From Elysia marginata (Eukaryota; Mollusca; Gastropoda; Plakobranchidae), in contig BMAT01003789.1 of assembly GCA_019649035.1 (NCBI GenBank), positions 101,772 to 136,452 on the forward strand: a DNA stretch of 34,681 nucleotides. Reading direction: 5' to 3'. This document shows positions 32,301 to 34,681 of this stretch, piece by piece (position 1 is the first letter of the stretch; each line of letters opens with the position of its first letter). A program made the position numbers and the translations under genes. The notes below the pieces were generated by a model that was not told the DNA's origin, ran no database searches, and saw only the letters and a list, made by a program, of their open reading frames with translations.

Positions 32301-33372
32301 GATACTTTAGACTTGGCAGCAGATTTTCTTAAAGTATCAGCATAAGAAATTTCAGCAACCCCTTAAAAACGTCAAGATTCTCGCCTCTGAACATTATAAT
32401 ACATGGCTCTTGAATAGCGGGCACCAAACCCAATTTCAATGCCCAAAAATAAATCTATAGAGAGCTGTATAGATTGAAAAAAAGAAATATCCGTCGGACA
32501 AGAGTTTGAGAGATCACACAAATTAATTTGCTTGCCCTTATTATACAACAAACACTATGTAAATCCACCTTAAGTTATTGACAACACTCAAATCCAGTCA
32601 AATGATTGGGTCTCTTTTAAACTTTTTTAAAAACTTCCACATAATATAAATGAAAAGGATCATTATTATGAATATATAATATTTTATATTTTGAAGTATT
32701 TCATTATGGTCACCATACTTCACACCAATCAAACAAAGACATGATGTTATTTTGTAAAACATCTGATACAAATGACAGATCATTTATTTTAATTTCTTCA
32801 TTAGCACTATATTTACCTTTGGAATTTTCAACCATTAACAAACAAAATGAATCAAAGCACAAAGAGTTGCTTACTGCACTTGAGTTGTAATCCAGGCGAG
32901 TTTTTTTCCGCCCTCTGACAATCAAAGTGCAGTGACCACTCCAATATACAGTCTAACAGAACAACGCCACTATAACTTGGTGTGTGAAAACTAGAGGTCT
33001 AGAGGATACTATTAATGTAATATACAGAACATGTGGCATAATAAAGCAAAGTGCTTTTTTCTTGATTGTGGCAAAACTAGCGGGCAGTTAAGGACTGGAG
33101 ATACTGCACTTTGATTGTCAGAGGCAGAACTGGAATAACTGGATGATGCAAGATCTTTCAATTAATTTTTTTTTTGTAAATATTTTCTGAAATGCGATTA
33201 AAGCACTCTGTACTAGTTTCGTGCTTGCACATCCTAACCTTCTAGCAGTCGAGGGGTGACATTAGCCACCAAAAGGTGCAGACACTTCATGCCTGTGGCT
33301 GAAACTGCAGCGTTGATGTTACTTCCACAGTCAATCAGGCCGTTTATCATGCTCGCACAGCCTGGCTGACCT
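2191..33372 (-). CDS. Tankyrase-like poly(ADP-ribose) polymerase gene (ANK-WGR-PRD-PARP), 26 exons, 5'-incomplete
   Basis: PARP-family ADP-ribosyltransferase, expected to move ADP-ribose from NAD+ to proteins, probably in the nucleus. The joined exons give about 1,206 residues. Rough layout: ankyrin repeats 1-650, linker 650-700, WGR 700-815, PARP regulatory helices 850-1010, catalytic fold 1035-1206. Seen directly: RWGRIGDDGQ (WGR), ADLSNDYFHVIP (regulatory domain), RLLWHGTNTCN and GKGIYFSDSFS (NAD site). Splice phases agree at every visible junction. The domain order is that of nematode PME-5-type PARPs; vertebrate tankyrases have SAM in place of WGR and PRD, and PARP1/2/3 lack ankyrins. 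Oddities: Gln replaces the catalytic Glu, Met replaces the acceptor-side Lys, the last intron has a GC donor, and at least one exon is missing in the N gap. The start codon lies beyond 33372, outside the window. Family assignment is secure; enzymatic activity is inferred. Confidence 0.93.
2649..3093 (+). mobile_element. Inverted-repeat element family A, copy 1
   Basis: About 445 bp with ends TCTTGCATTCTATCAAAATG at 2649 and, inverted, CATTTGACTGATTGCAAGA at 3093. The interior matches copies at 11494-11887 (opposite strand) and 25226-25668, including GATATTGACGCTAAAACCAT and CCTTTATAGTTGCCTAACTT. No coding capacity, so a non-autonomous DNA transposon (MITE) is the best reading. It lies in the last intron. 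Confidence 0.83.
2712..2797 (+). repeat. Perfect 43-bp tandem duplication inside family A copy 1
   Basis: Bases 2712-2754 are repeated without change at 2755-2797 (GCTTAGTGGGTGTTCAGGAG...). Other family copies have the segment once, so this is a local recent duplication. Confidence 0.97.
3098..3164. repeat. Perfect 18-bp inverted repeat, 31-base loop
   Basis: GCAGGCACATCAAACCTC at 3098-3115 pairs fully with 3147-3164. It starts where family A copy 1 ends, so it may be a separate small foldback element or part of the insertion site. Confidence 0.92.
3165..3792. other. Last intron, remainder
   Basis: The stretch at about 3270-3560 is less AT-rich than its surroundings and contains no ankyrin, WGR or PARP sequence. 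I cannot identify it; it may be an old repeat. Confidence 0.4.
3793..3961 (-). CDS. PARP gene exon 25: catalytic domain, beta-rich segment; GC splice donor
   Basis: Encodes VAMGEVIDYVKELEDNKDHP, then TLETDLLSTTNRKASDTLMV and RGGNHYTPTDWFTLPTG. It follows LLCE as VALG does in PARP1, then the loop that in PARP1 reads KGLGKTTPDP. The acceptor is TTTAATAG. The donor is ACAG|GCAAGT, a GC site with otherwise ideal consensus. Phase 1 out joins exon 26 to give Gly, and no GT donor nearby gives a matching phase. Confidence 0.94.
4029..4072. repeat. Homopolymer/simple repeat (C)n(A)n(CAA)n
   Basis: A C run then an A run then AAC units in the intron between exons 24 and 25. On the transcribed strand this reads as a T-rich then G-rich tract. 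Its length is likely to vary between individuals or be mis-assembled. Confidence 0.9.
4525..4766. mobile_element. Short inverted-repeat element related to family A
   Basis: The left end TCTCATGACCAGTCAGAATG resembles the family A terminus. The right end, inverted, reads TCTCAAAACCAGTGAGAATT. The two 24-bp ends agree at about 19 positions. The interior does not match family A, so this is a diverged or internally replaced member. It ends 25 bp from the exon 24 donor. Confidence 0.6.
4792..4872 (-). CDS. PARP gene exon 24: catalytic domain with the NAD-site Tyr
   Basis: An 81-bp exon encoding GIYFSDSFSMSTKYANSNKA, then KFVLLCE. The Tyr of GIYF and the Tyr of STKY (PARP1 Y896 and Y907) are retained. 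At the PARP1 K903 position, aligning GIYFADMVSKSANY with GIYFSDSFSMSTKY, there is Met. The acceptor is GCATCCAG and the donor TGTGAG|GTGGGA, phase 0 at both ends. The donor lies about 25 bp from an inverted-repeat element. Confidence 0.97.
4873..6063. other. Intron between exons 23 and 24
   Basis: Mostly AT-rich. The part at 4960-5170 has higher GC and stays open in one frame on each strand (for example TAEEIVEFTVVVKYHEPLDP on plus). No frame continues the PARP fold, and splicing of exons 23 to 24 is complete without it. Unexplained. Confidence 0.45.
6064..6254 (-). CDS. PARP gene exon 23: catalytic domain with the HG motif
   Basis: Encodes FNVQAIFRLERKGEKERMAA, then RRLLWHGTNTCNLLSILHRG and LVVSPPGASTIGCRYGK. 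LLWHGT carries the NAD-binding His-Gly (PARP1 H862/G863), followed by the ILHRGL-x-x-x-PP donor loop. The Arg of the PARP1 GLRIAPP motif is Val here. The acceptor is TATTAAG and the donor GGAAAG|GTGATT, phase 0. Confidence 0.98.
6568..6684 (-). CDS. PARP gene exon 22: end of regulatory domain
   Basis: Encodes YNPVDFVYHSMGCKMQLMSQ, then DELMAQTILRYIQSYEEK. NPVDFVYHSMGCKMQLM matches the P-L-D-V-x-Y-x-x-L-x-x-x-I border between PRD and catalytic domain. The loop before exon 23 is shorter than in PARP1 (no THATTHNAY-like segment). The acceptor is TTACTTCAG and the donor AGAAAG|GTAAAA, phase 1, forming Asp with exon 23. Confidence 0.95.
6685..8440. other. Intron between exons 21 and 22
   Basis: About 1.76 kb, AT-rich with poly(A) runs (7604). 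No gene, RNA or inverted-repeat element recognised. Confidence 0.5.
8441..8618 (-). CDS. PARP gene exon 21: PARP regulatory domain core
   Basis: Encodes IADLSNDYFHVIPRSNFSYE, then NLEPLDKRTTLTIQMYNLSN and LLHYQAACKLVLAAMWHKQ. The LSN-x-Y/F-x-x-I-P motif and the L-D-N-L-L-like helix (MYNLSNLLHYQAA) are diagnostic of the PRD, the helical subdomain that in PARP1 blocks NAD+ until DNA is bound. The acceptor is CTTCAG and the donor ACAAG|GTGAGG, phase 1, giving Glu with exon 22. Confidence 0.97.
8735..10019. mobile_element. 1.28-kb TTAA-flanked inverted-repeat element, non-coding
   Basis: TTAA at 8735-8738 is followed by GGGGGGCGGCACCTGG. At the other end CCAGGTGCCGCCCC plus a C run is followed by TTAA (10016-10019). 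TTAA target duplications with G/C-run termini suggest a piggyBac-type transposon. The longest internal frame (9260-9487, 75 codons) has no recognisable transposase motif, so the element is presumed non-autonomous or decayed. It sits in the intron between exons 20 and 21. Confidence 0.75.
9876..9889. promoter_or_regulatory. Perfect palindromic X-box-like site (RFX type)
   Basis: GTTACCATGGCAAC fits the RFX X-box consensus GTTRCCATGGYAAC. It lies inside the TTAA-flanked element, so it may simply be transposon sequence. No evidence of use. Confidence 0.35.
10595..10682 (-). CDS. PARP gene exon 20: PARP regulatory domain, charged helix
   Basis: Encodes KHLEDVEEYRKKAEATDEDK, then AAYQKNLEM. This highly charged helix/loop leads into the LSN-x-F/Y motif of exon 21. 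The acceptor is GGTTTTCAG and the donor GAGATG|GTATAA, phase 0. Confidence 0.92.
10834..10958 (-). CDS. PARP gene exon 19: PARP regulatory domain, first helices
   Basis: Encodes MDPKSMQESMKNTGGLDTKS, then LPFGQLNKERLLQGQKLLQQ. It contains the M-P-L-G-K-L-S-x-x-Q motif in diverged form (LPFGQLNKERLLQG). The opening Met is internal: exon 18 joins in frame 0 through CTTCCTCAG. The donor is ATCGA|GTAAGA, phase 2. Confidence 0.95.
11274..11418 (-). CDS. PARP gene exon 18: WGR-PRD linker
   Basis: Encodes YEQKPRKYRLVEDVARQAPP, then PQKDVDIDLKTHVVSALPKH and IARVVTIL. YEQKPRKYRLVE is the counterpart of the F-x-K-P-K-K-F-D-L-V-E linker of other WGR PARPs. ALPKHIARVVTIL opens the first regulatory helix (x-x-V-x-x-L-I-x-L-I-F). 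The acceptor is CTTACAAG and the donor ATTCTG|GTAAGT, phase 0. Confidence 0.94.
11494..11887 (-). mobile_element. Inverted-repeat element family A, copy 2 (reverse orientation)
   Basis: About 394 bp. The left end is TCTTGCAACCAGTCAAAATG; the inverted right end is TCTCGCATTCTGTCCAAATG. On the minus strand the interior reads through TAGTTTTGAGATATAGGCTT and CGCTAAAACCATTTCTAAAC, matching copies 1 and 3. Shorter than copy 1 through internal deletions. It lies between exons 17 and 18. Confidence 0.85.
11888..13159. other. Intron sequence between exons 17 and 18
   Basis: AT-rich, with a purine-rich GA stretch at 12110-12210. No gene or structured repeat recognised. Confidence 0.5.
13160..13490 (-). 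mobile_element. tRNA-derived SINE, minus strand
   Basis: Read on the minus strand from 13490: a degenerate A box GTCTTGTGGTAGACACTTGG, then a B box GGTTTGAGTC, a unique body, and a tail containing GTAAAGCGCTTAGAGC and GTGCTATATGAAAAC. The AAGCGCTTT...GCTATAT tail is common in aquatic-animal SINEs and their LINE partners. The boxes are mutated, so this is an old copy. Confidence 0.78.
13672..13841 (-). CDS. PARP gene exon 17: WGR domain, second half with the signature
   Basis: Encodes LVYQPAKNLYILFTRWGRIG, then DDGQYQHTPFAEREAAVKEF and AKVFREKSGNKWEDIN. It carries the domain-naming W-G-R signature and the FREKSGN-WED end motif found in all WGR PARPs. WGR binds DNA ends and relays damage to the catalytic domain in PARP1-3 (established for those proteins, inferred here). 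The acceptor is TATCTCAG and the donor AATAA|GTGAGT, phase 2. Confidence 0.97.
13910..13974. mobile_element. Foldback element family B, copy 1
   Basis: Arms GGACAAATCAAGTGCATAAT and, inverted, GGACAAACCAAGTGCAGTAT around a CCATATGG core. The same arms and core occur at 16187-16249, and related arms at 20888-20946 and 32911-33125. It lies about 70 bp upstream of the exon 17 acceptor. Confidence 0.75.
14325..14655. repeat. CTAG-rich tandem duplication, period about 161 bp
   Basis: Copy 1 (from about 14325) and copy 2 (from about 14485) share CCATATC, a TCTAGAATCTAGGTCTAGA block, a TGTGCAAAATC block and an ATAACGCTT block. The AGATCTAGATCTAGA-type core is near-palindromic and recurs as shorter pieces at about 15384 and 24089. 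Confidence 0.88.
14976..15157 (+). mobile_element. Inverted-repeat element family C, diverged copy
   Basis: The stretch GTAAGGTATATATTTTTGCT through ACAAGTGAGCTGTTGGCTTT, CTTCGTCAGACAAAA and AAAAGAAAAGCAATAAT matches the element at 20430-20633. The termini are degraded. Intron between exons 16 and 17. Confidence 0.7.
15245..15277 (+). other. G-quadruplex-type motif
   Basis: Five G runs (6, 5, 5, 4, 4) with loops of 1, 1, 5 and 2 bases. The G-rich strand is the template strand of the PARP gene, where such a structure could slow the polymerase (inference). Confidence 0.8.
15278..17049. other. Remainder of the intron between exons 16 and 17
   Basis: Apart from the family B hairpin, I recognise nothing here. 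Small palindromes occur at 16280-16300 (GCAGAAAGCTTCATTCTGC) and 16442-16457 (AGAGCGATATTGCTCT). Confidence 0.45.
16187..16249. mobile_element. Foldback element family B, copy 2 (best preserved)
   Basis: 24-bp arms (16187-16210 and 16226-16249) agree at 22 positions around a 15-base loop containing AAACCATATG. Arm sequence begins GGACAAACCAAGTGCAGTAT. Intron between exons 16 and 17. Confidence 0.85.
17050..17155 (-). CDS. PARP gene exon 16: WGR domain, first half
   Basis: Encodes ELVKDAELDRYYDVLMTKVD, then VKRGNWGLYNFYQIQ. This matches the WGR core pattern YDVMLNQTD...NNKFYIIQ. Nearby AGs at 17161 and 17156 both resemble acceptors; only AACAG (exon from 17155) keeps the phase required by exon 15. 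The donor is ATTCAG|GTCTGC, phase 0. Confidence 0.9.
17156..18016. other. Intron between exons 15 and 16
   Basis: AT-rich with poly(A) runs. No feature recognised. Confidence 0.5.
18017..18189 (-). CDS. PARP gene exon 15: linker and start of WGR domain
   Basis: Encodes TMLEKHLGEPVNDGVPAPVK, then TWPDVDKPAQHVLQRHT and YIHTVDDNCNVNNG. The last part is the first strand of WGR, equivalent to the VDP...GL region of PARP1. The acceptor is AATACACAG. The donor AATGG|GTTAGT is phase 2 and joins exon 16 to give Gly. A 74-bp tandem array lies directly upstream of the acceptor. Confidence 0.87.
18205..18485. repeat. Tandem array, period 73-75 bp, 3-4 diverged copies
   Basis: The TTTAGC anchor recurs at 18253, 18327, 18402 and 18475. 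Units share AGAAGGTTA-GGTGTAAATCAA and GACTACTGACTTAAA. The array begins about 15 bp upstream of the exon 15 acceptor, so it occupies the branch-point/polypyrimidine zone of that intron. Confidence 0.9.
18486..19368. other. Intron between exons 14 and 15, rest
   Basis: AT-rich with poly(A) and a short G run (18762). No gene seen; open frames here are chance runs. Confidence 0.5.
19369..19634 (-). CDS. PARP gene exon 14: last ankyrin unit
   Basis: The largest visible exon, 266 bp. It encodes GLPVKKTSPVNLDQ, then KDKDGRTALHYVARPHSEGT, NGCALVRSKAGLNPYHEAVQ and SGAVVVARLLKAKFRL. DKDGRTALHYVA is a near-consensus ankyrin start; AGLNPYHEAVQSGAVVVARLL is a second unit with Asn-Pro-Tyr in the TPLH position. 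The acceptor is a T-rich tract plus CAG; the donor AGATCTAAG|GTAAAA is phase 0. Confidence 0.95.
20027..20276 (-). CDS. PARP gene exon 13: end of an ankyrin unit plus acidic insert
   Basis: Begins NQVNFVKLLLDFNFDPTKQP, completing the exon 12 repeat. It continues with a Lys/Thr stretch (TLATTKTKKWHD) and then an acidic, serine-rich tract (NDESDDSAEDIEEDSSDEE) that cannot fold as an ankyrin. The tract contains S-D/E-x-E patterns that casein kinase 2 could phosphorylate (inference). It separates the upstream ankyrin block from the last unit in exon 14. The acceptor GGAATAG gives phase 0; the donor CATCAAG|GTATGT is phase 1. Confidence 0.9.
20430..20633. mobile_element. Inverted-repeat element family C, intact copy
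   Basis: 33-bp terminal repeats (20430-20462 and 20601-20633) agree at 30 of 33 positions; the terminus includes TTCTAGGAAGG. The 138-bp interior is AT-rich, has GCTTCGTCAGAAAA, and matches 14976-15157. A typical MITE of about 204 bp. Intron between exons 12 and 13. Confidence 0.87.
20888..20946. mobile_element. Foldback element family B, copy 3 (diverged)
   Basis: The left arm TTATCAAAGGACAGTATCT and the inverted right arm GGACAATCAAAAGGCAGTAC flank an AACCATATAG core. Same layout as copies 1 and 2. Confidence 0.65.
21328..21472 (-). CDS. PARP gene exon 12: ankyrin repeat
   Basis: Encodes YPKDKTTALIVCINCGQFGL, then TKKLLQCGANPNTPDGAGLS and PLMHAIKR. DKTTALIVCINCGQFGLTKKLLQ is one unit, and the GANPNTPDGAGLSPLMHA loop opens the next. 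The acceptor is CTTATAG and the donor AAAAGG|GTAATT, phase 0 out. Confidence 0.94.
21953..22022. repeat. GTT-rich imperfect microsatellite
   Basis: Imperfect (GTT)n with GTA and GAT interruptions, just downstream of the exon 11 donor. On the sense strand it reads AAC-rich. Confidence 0.9.
22034..22162 (-). CDS. PARP gene exon 11: diverged ankyrin/helical segment
   Basis: Encodes NFMKKLIDIKIDLEQVFDLP, then LNPELVALNVSRCSKLDPDY and FS. It ends one diverged repeat and leads into exon 12, where the split codon GA|G gives Glu. The acceptor is ACATTTCAG and the donor CTCAGA|GTAAGT, an ideal consensus. The intron on its 3' side starts with a GTT-rich microsatellite on the plus strand. Confidence 0.85.
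22366..22530 (+). mobile_element. Degenerate tRNA-derived SINE
   Basis: The head GTGGTGTCGTGGTTGGCAAA resembles the GTGGTGTAGTGGTTAGC A-box region of animal SINEs. ACTGGGAGGTGCAACGTTTA holds a decayed B box. The body ends CACTCAGGTGTTCAATGAGT then ACATGG, like the CACCCAGGTG...AATGGGTACCTGG body shared by many invertebrate SINEs. An old copy. Confidence 0.65.
22618..23411. other. Assembly gap (run of N)
   Basis: An unresolved run of about 794 N between PARP exons 10 and 11. Its length may be an estimate. The phase conflict between those exons predicts at least one ankyrin-coding exon inside it. Confidence 1.
23495..23612 (-). CDS. PARP gene exon 10: ankyrin repeat next to the assembly gap
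   Basis: Encodes LAEWFINAGLRPDAPDNFGC, then IPAQYAILHRHFDLANYLA, a clear ankyrin unit (GLRPDAPDNFGCIPAQYA). The acceptor is TTTTTTAG, phase 0 from exon 9. The donor GCTG|GTAAAG is phase 1. The next exon I can see (11) needs phase 2, so the two cannot join directly; at least one exon should lie in the N run just downstream. Confidence 0.9.
23860..24594. mobile_element. 727-bp TTAA-flanked inverted-repeat element
   Basis: TTAA (23860-23863), then CACTTAAGTGAC; the other end is GTCACTTAAGTG then TTAA (24591-24594). The 12-bp ends are perfect inverted repeats. The left subterminal part has ACGTATATATGCGTC, a pattern seen in piggyBac-type elements. No transposase frame. Best read as a non-autonomous TTAA-specific transposon between exons 9 and 10. 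Confidence 0.82.
24595..25225. other. Intron sequence between exons 9 and 10
   Basis: AT-rich; no feature recognised. Confidence 0.5.
25226..25668 (+). mobile_element. Inverted-repeat element family A, copy 3
   Basis: The left end is TCTCGCATTCTGTTCAAATG; the right end is CTCATTTGGACTGGTTGCA. It runs collinear with copy 1 through TTAGATATTGACGCTAAAAT, ACCTTTATAGTCGTCTAAAC and AACTTCAAACGGCTATAAC. About 443 bp with no coding frame. Confidence 0.85.
25669..26176. other. Intron sequence between exons 9 and 10, distal part
   Basis: No feature recognised. Confidence 0.5.
26177..26341 (-). CDS. PARP gene exon 9: ankyrin repeat
   Basis: Encodes IAFKTCMYHTGLRLLHTN, then DPSMLSEPLEHGRTLLHALA. HGRTLLHALAL is the ankyrin opening helix. 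The preceding helix is long and diverged. The local GC content is clearly above the flanking intron. Phase 0 at both ends, 55 codons, acceptor GTCCACAG, donor TTAAAG|GTTAAC. Confidence 0.92.
26342..26932. other. Intron between exons 8 and 9, proximal part
   Basis: T runs and AT-rich sequence; no feature recognised. Confidence 0.5.
26933..27022. repeat. Perfect 45-bp tandem duplication
   Basis: 26933-26977 is repeated exactly at 26978-27022 (TTTAAAAGGATTTTTTATGT...). The lack of mismatches means a recent event or a sequencing/assembly stutter. Confidence 0.95.
27055..27254. mobile_element. 200-bp MITE with TGTGACCCCA-type ends
   Basis: CATATGTGACCCCA (27055-27068) is a perfect inverted repeat of 27241-27254. 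The interior includes GTCCAAAAAAACTCGG and GGACTGGGCCAC and has no coding frame. It lies between exons 8 and 9. Confidence 0.82.
27564..27656 (-). CDS. PARP gene exon 8: ankyrin repeat
   Basis: Encodes MAVENNLNGVAMFITGADVR, then SSALTMLDAVQ, an ankyrin unit with a GADVR turn and a diverged TALH box (SALTMLDAV). It is phase 0 at both ends, with acceptor CACAACAG and donor GTGCAA|GTAAGA. The Met at its start is internal, not a start codon, because exon 7 joins in frame. Confidence 0.88.
27657..28447. other. Intron between exons 7 and 8
   Basis: Contains several GCGGATTT-type repeats at 27860-27962, including the palindrome TGCGGATTTCCGCA (27949-27962), and an X-box-like site at 28283. No gene seen. 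Confidence 0.5.
28283..28296. promoter_or_regulatory. X-box-like site (RFX type)
   Basis: GTTGCTATGGCAAC fits the relaxed X-box consensus. With its upstream flank AAGATGGCAGTA it resembles the site at 9876, so both may come from a shared repeat family. No evidence of use. Confidence 0.3.
28448..28530 (-). CDS. PARP gene exon 7: spacer between ankyrin units
   Basis: Encodes SSPKPWIWQPASFVTEDEAV, then REVQLYQ. The end leads into helix 1 of the next repeat (exon 8). The acceptor is TTCATGTAG and the donor TACCAA|GTAAGG, phase 1 in and phase 0 out. It was identified from phase and context rather than from a strong motif. Confidence 0.82.
28531..29161. other. Intron between exons 6 and 7
   Basis: AT-rich, no feature recognised. 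Confidence 0.5.
29162..29274 (-). CDS. PARP gene exon 6: basic, charged linker between ankyrin units
   Basis: Encodes NLIQGKASLKSKVIIFSPKE followed by a lysine/glutamate-rich helix (IQRRKALEKKKEQNEEE) with no ankyrin signature. The Lys/Arg-rich part could act as a nuclear-localisation or nucleic-acid contact region (inference). Two acceptors give the same frame: GTGCCAG (exon from 29274) and CGGAAG (from 29283, three more residues). I chose the CAG. The donor is GAAG|GTAACA, phase 1, forming Asp with exon 7. Confidence 0.78.
29275..29641. other. Intron between exons 5 and 6
   Basis: Poly(A)/poly(T) runs; no feature recognised apart from the two candidate exon 6 acceptors. Confidence 0.5.
29642..29718 (-). 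CDS. PARP gene exon 5: ankyrin repeat
   Basis: Encodes VGADPNIEDNDGNTPLALAV, then RNKFDG: the GADPN loop and NDGNTPLALA start of an ankyrin unit. It follows exon 4 in phase 0 through CATCAG. The donor is GATGG|GTAAGC, phase 2. Confidence 0.93.
29814..29850. repeat. (TTA)n microsatellite
   Basis: About 12 imperfect TTA/TTG units in the intron between exons 4 and 5. Confidence 0.92.
30111..30264 (-). CDS. PARP gene exon 4: ankyrin repeat, the best-conserved unit
   Basis: Encodes SDPAEMTQLISRNMRRGQ, then INLRDKHGKTALHFAAEKGA. The DKHGKTALHFAAEKGA stretch is close to the ankyrin consensus (D-x-x-G-x-TALH-AA-x-x-G). The acceptor is TTTTTGCAG and the donor ACTACG|GTAACA. It enters in phase 2 and leaves in phase 0. 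Confidence 0.94.
30265..30623. other. Intron between exons 3 and 4
   Basis: About 360 bp, no feature recognised. Confidence 0.5.
30624..30761 (-). CDS. PARP gene exon 3: ankyrin repeat
   Basis: Encodes AHTGNMAASMELEVKLLQLG followed by SDPGLQDAMGRTALHYIFK, an ankyrin unit (MGRTALHY) ending one repeat and opening the next. The acceptor is TTTCACAG. The donor AATTACAG|GTCATT is weak after GT, but its phase (2 to G, giving Arg) fits exon 4. Confidence 0.9.
30762..31419. other. Intron between exons 2 and 3, part next to exon 3
   Basis: A G run of about 12 bases at 31230. Short open frames on both strands lack any domain signature. Confidence 0.5.
31420..31554. mobile_element. Short inverted-repeat element with family A-like ends
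   Basis: The left end is TCTTGAGACCAATGCAAATG and the inverted right end TCTCACAGTCAGTTCAAATG, both like the family A termini. Only about 135 bp, so a deleted derivative; the interior is not alignable by eye. Confidence 0.6.
31562..31795. repeat. Minisatellite with exact 34-bp period, 7 copies
   Basis: The CAATGGGTATTC core begins at 31571, 31605, 31639, 31673, 31707, 31741 and 31775, always 34 bp apart. Units are AT-rich (TTTTATACTTTATATATCAA...) and differ by several substitutions, but no indel breaks the spacing. The plus-strand open frame over it is repeat translation, not a protein gene. Confidence 0.96.
32061..32154 (-). CDS. PARP gene exon 2: ankyrin repeat
   Basis: Encodes (D)ILKVVDKLAEKGYDFNSK...EGKSALHYAL. 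The GKSALHYAL segment is the classic start of an ankyrin unit (G-x-TALH-A). The acceptor is CTTGCAG and the donor is TTTAAG|GTAAGG. It enters in phase 1 and leaves in phase 2, matching both neighbours. The split Arg codon (AG|A) joins exon 3. Confidence 0.92.
32911..33125. mobile_element. Family B-related element with longer interior, copy 4
   Basis: 23-bp ends (32911-32933 and 33103-33125) are inverted repeats with one mismatch and include CTGACAATCAAAGTGCAGT, matching the family B arm. The 169-bp interior has no coding frame. This may be the fuller form of the short foldbacks at 13910, 16187 and 20888. Intron between exons 1 and 2. Confidence 0.75.
33239..33372 (-). CDS. PARP gene exon 1 (first visible): ankyrin repeat
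   Basis: Most 5' coding exon I can see. It encodes GQPGCASMINGLIDCG...NAAVSATGMKCLHLLVA, an ankyrin helix-turn-helix with the GLIDCGSNINA loop typical of these repeats. The acceptor is either TACTAG (exon from 33372) or the AG two bases on (from 33370); no upstream exon is visible to decide. The donor is GAAG|GTTAGG, phase 1, and the split codon becomes Asp with exon 2. The true first exon must lie beyond the window or be unrecognisable here. Confidence 0.82.
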
Positions 33373-34681
33373 CTAGTATTTAACAAAAAAATTAATAAAA
33401 TATTTATCTTTTTTAAAAGAATAGCATTTATTTAGAACAGGTCCTGATAGATGTCGCAATTTTTGCATTTCAATATGGTGGTGCTTTAAATTATGCATTT
33501 TGCTGAGCTTCCTATCATCACAAATTGATTTGCTTTATGCAGGTTCCCTACATAAATAGGTCGGTGTCTATTTTGTTCTTTTCAAATACATAGAGCACGA
33601 CAAAAAAAAAACTTTCAATTTTAAATTCAATATTTTTTCAAATGCACCCATCTTACTATTACTGATAGTTGACAATTGTACTAACTTTATCTATGTCAAG
33701 AAATATGTAAGTCCATGAATGAGTAAACTTCTTTACAAAAATCATTTGACTTCAAAAAAAGTTTCTGAATGAACATTTGTAGAAATAGAATGATATTTCA
33801 AAATTTATCTCAAAAATGATTCATTTTTATGAAGCACTGCTACATAGTAGTTTTGCATATGTGTTGATTATTTTCAACATTACAGATTGTGAATACTGCA
33901 TGATCTATGGTTTCCTAAACCAGTTCTGAACGCAATAAGGATGTATCCCTAATATCTTCGCAACTTATCAATACAGATGTATGGAGTAAACAATTACATC
34001 CGAAATGGGTGAAGAGCCAGATTGTGGAATTTTTAAATCGTTTAAAGTCAGCAAAAAATCTGATATCTTTCACATGATTTGTAATAATTCAAGCAATTTT
34101 CTACATTTACATGCTTTAGAAATTCTCTGTTCCAATTAAAGACAATGTGAAAAATGTTATATACAACTTTTTTTAAGTGCTTGCAAGTCAAAATAATGCT
34201 TTTGGCTCCTACCTAAGCCTTTGTAGTGTACAAGCCAAGCAGTGAGAAGTAAACAAATTTGAGTATAAGGGCTCAACTTGTCTAAATTTTTTTAGTTTAA
34301 AGTTAGAACAGAACCACTCTCAATTTGAGCAGCCCAGTCCTCTTGAATTTTATCGAAATATATAGATTTGCGATATCAACTCACAATGGTGTGACAGGCC
34401 AGTATTGCGGTGGCCTAGGCTTCTACCCATGTGGCACTATCTCATAGCCATCTATTTTTGTTACCCTGCCTTTCTGTTTCTAAATGAACTTGAAAAATAT
34501 CAAGTGAACTATTCCCGCAACTTAATTTTCAGTACATCTCAGATAAAGACAAACAAGAGCTGCCTGATGCAACCCAAAGGCAAGACAGAGAAAGTGTTTA
34601 AATTTATCAATAAAATTAGCTTGAAACCAATTTTGTCATTTGGATGTTCTTATATCAAGTAGGCATTAAGCAAAAAAAATT
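33373..34681. other. Upstream intron, no exon recognised
   Basis: AT-rich. No ankyrin-like frame on the minus strand and no promoter or CpG-rich start region, so the first exon(s) of the PARP gene are expected beyond the window. The 85-codon plus-strand frame at 34405-34662 has no recognisable domain. Confidence 0.55.

Noticed and set aside
34405..34662. 85-codon plus-strand frame near the window end
   Set aside because: No recognisable domain, AT-rich composition and no splice or start context; likely chance.

Overview
This window looks like AT-rich nuclear DNA from an invertebrate animal. Exons are short (about 80-270 bp) and separated by long introns with GT/GC...AG borders. The introns are full of tRNA-derived SINEs, small inverted-repeat transposons (MITEs) and tandem duplications. 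One SINE has a CAATCAATCAATC-type tail and another has a GTAAAGCGCT-type tail, which fits a lophotrochozoan, perhaps a gastropod mollusc. That placement is an inference with modest confidence. A run of N (22618-23411) marks a draft-assembly gap.

One gene explains all the coding sequence I could support. It lies on the minus strand and runs through nearly the whole window, from exon 1 (33372) to the stop codon (2191). I assembled 26 exons by joining conserved domain sequence across splice sites; reading phase agrees at every junction I could see, except across the assembly gap. The roughly 1,206 visible residues run in this order: degenerate ankyrin repeats (exons 1-14, with an acidic insert in exon 13), a linker, a WGR domain (exons 15-18), the helical PARP regulatory domain (exons 19-22) and the ADP-ribosyltransferase catalytic domain (exons 23-26). 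This ANK-WGR-PRD-CAT order is that of the invertebrate tankyrase-like PARPs (nematode PME-5 type), not of vertebrate tankyrases, which lack WGR and the regulatory helices. The 5' end lies beyond the window, and at least one more exon is predicted inside the N gap.

The catalytic domain is unusual. The His and Tyr of the H-Y-E triad are present. The position aligned with the catalytic Glu (human PARP1 E988) is Gln, and the position aligned with PARP1 K903 is Met. Both residues matter for polymer formation in PARP1, so this enzyme may do mono-ADP-ribosylation only or work mainly as a scaffold. The last intron has a GC donor.

Layout by position: 1-2190 is the 3' flank, with a SINE, a perfect 52-bp hairpin and a 160-bp tandem duplication. 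2191-13841 holds the PARP catalytic, regulatory and WGR exons, with an inverted-repeat element family (copies at 2.65, 4.5 and 11.5 kb) and a 1.28-kb TTAA-flanked element (8.7-10.0 kb). 13.1-17 kb is a repeat-rich intron with a SINE, a CTAG-rich duplication and a G-quadruplex-type run. 17-33.4 kb holds the rest of WGR and all the ankyrin exons, plus further MITEs, a second TTAA-flanked element (23.9-24.6 kb) and an exact 34-bp-period minisatellite (31.56-31.80 kb). 33.4-34.68 kb shows nothing recognisable and is probably 5' intron. I see no plus-strand gene, no functional RNA gene and no CRISPR array.
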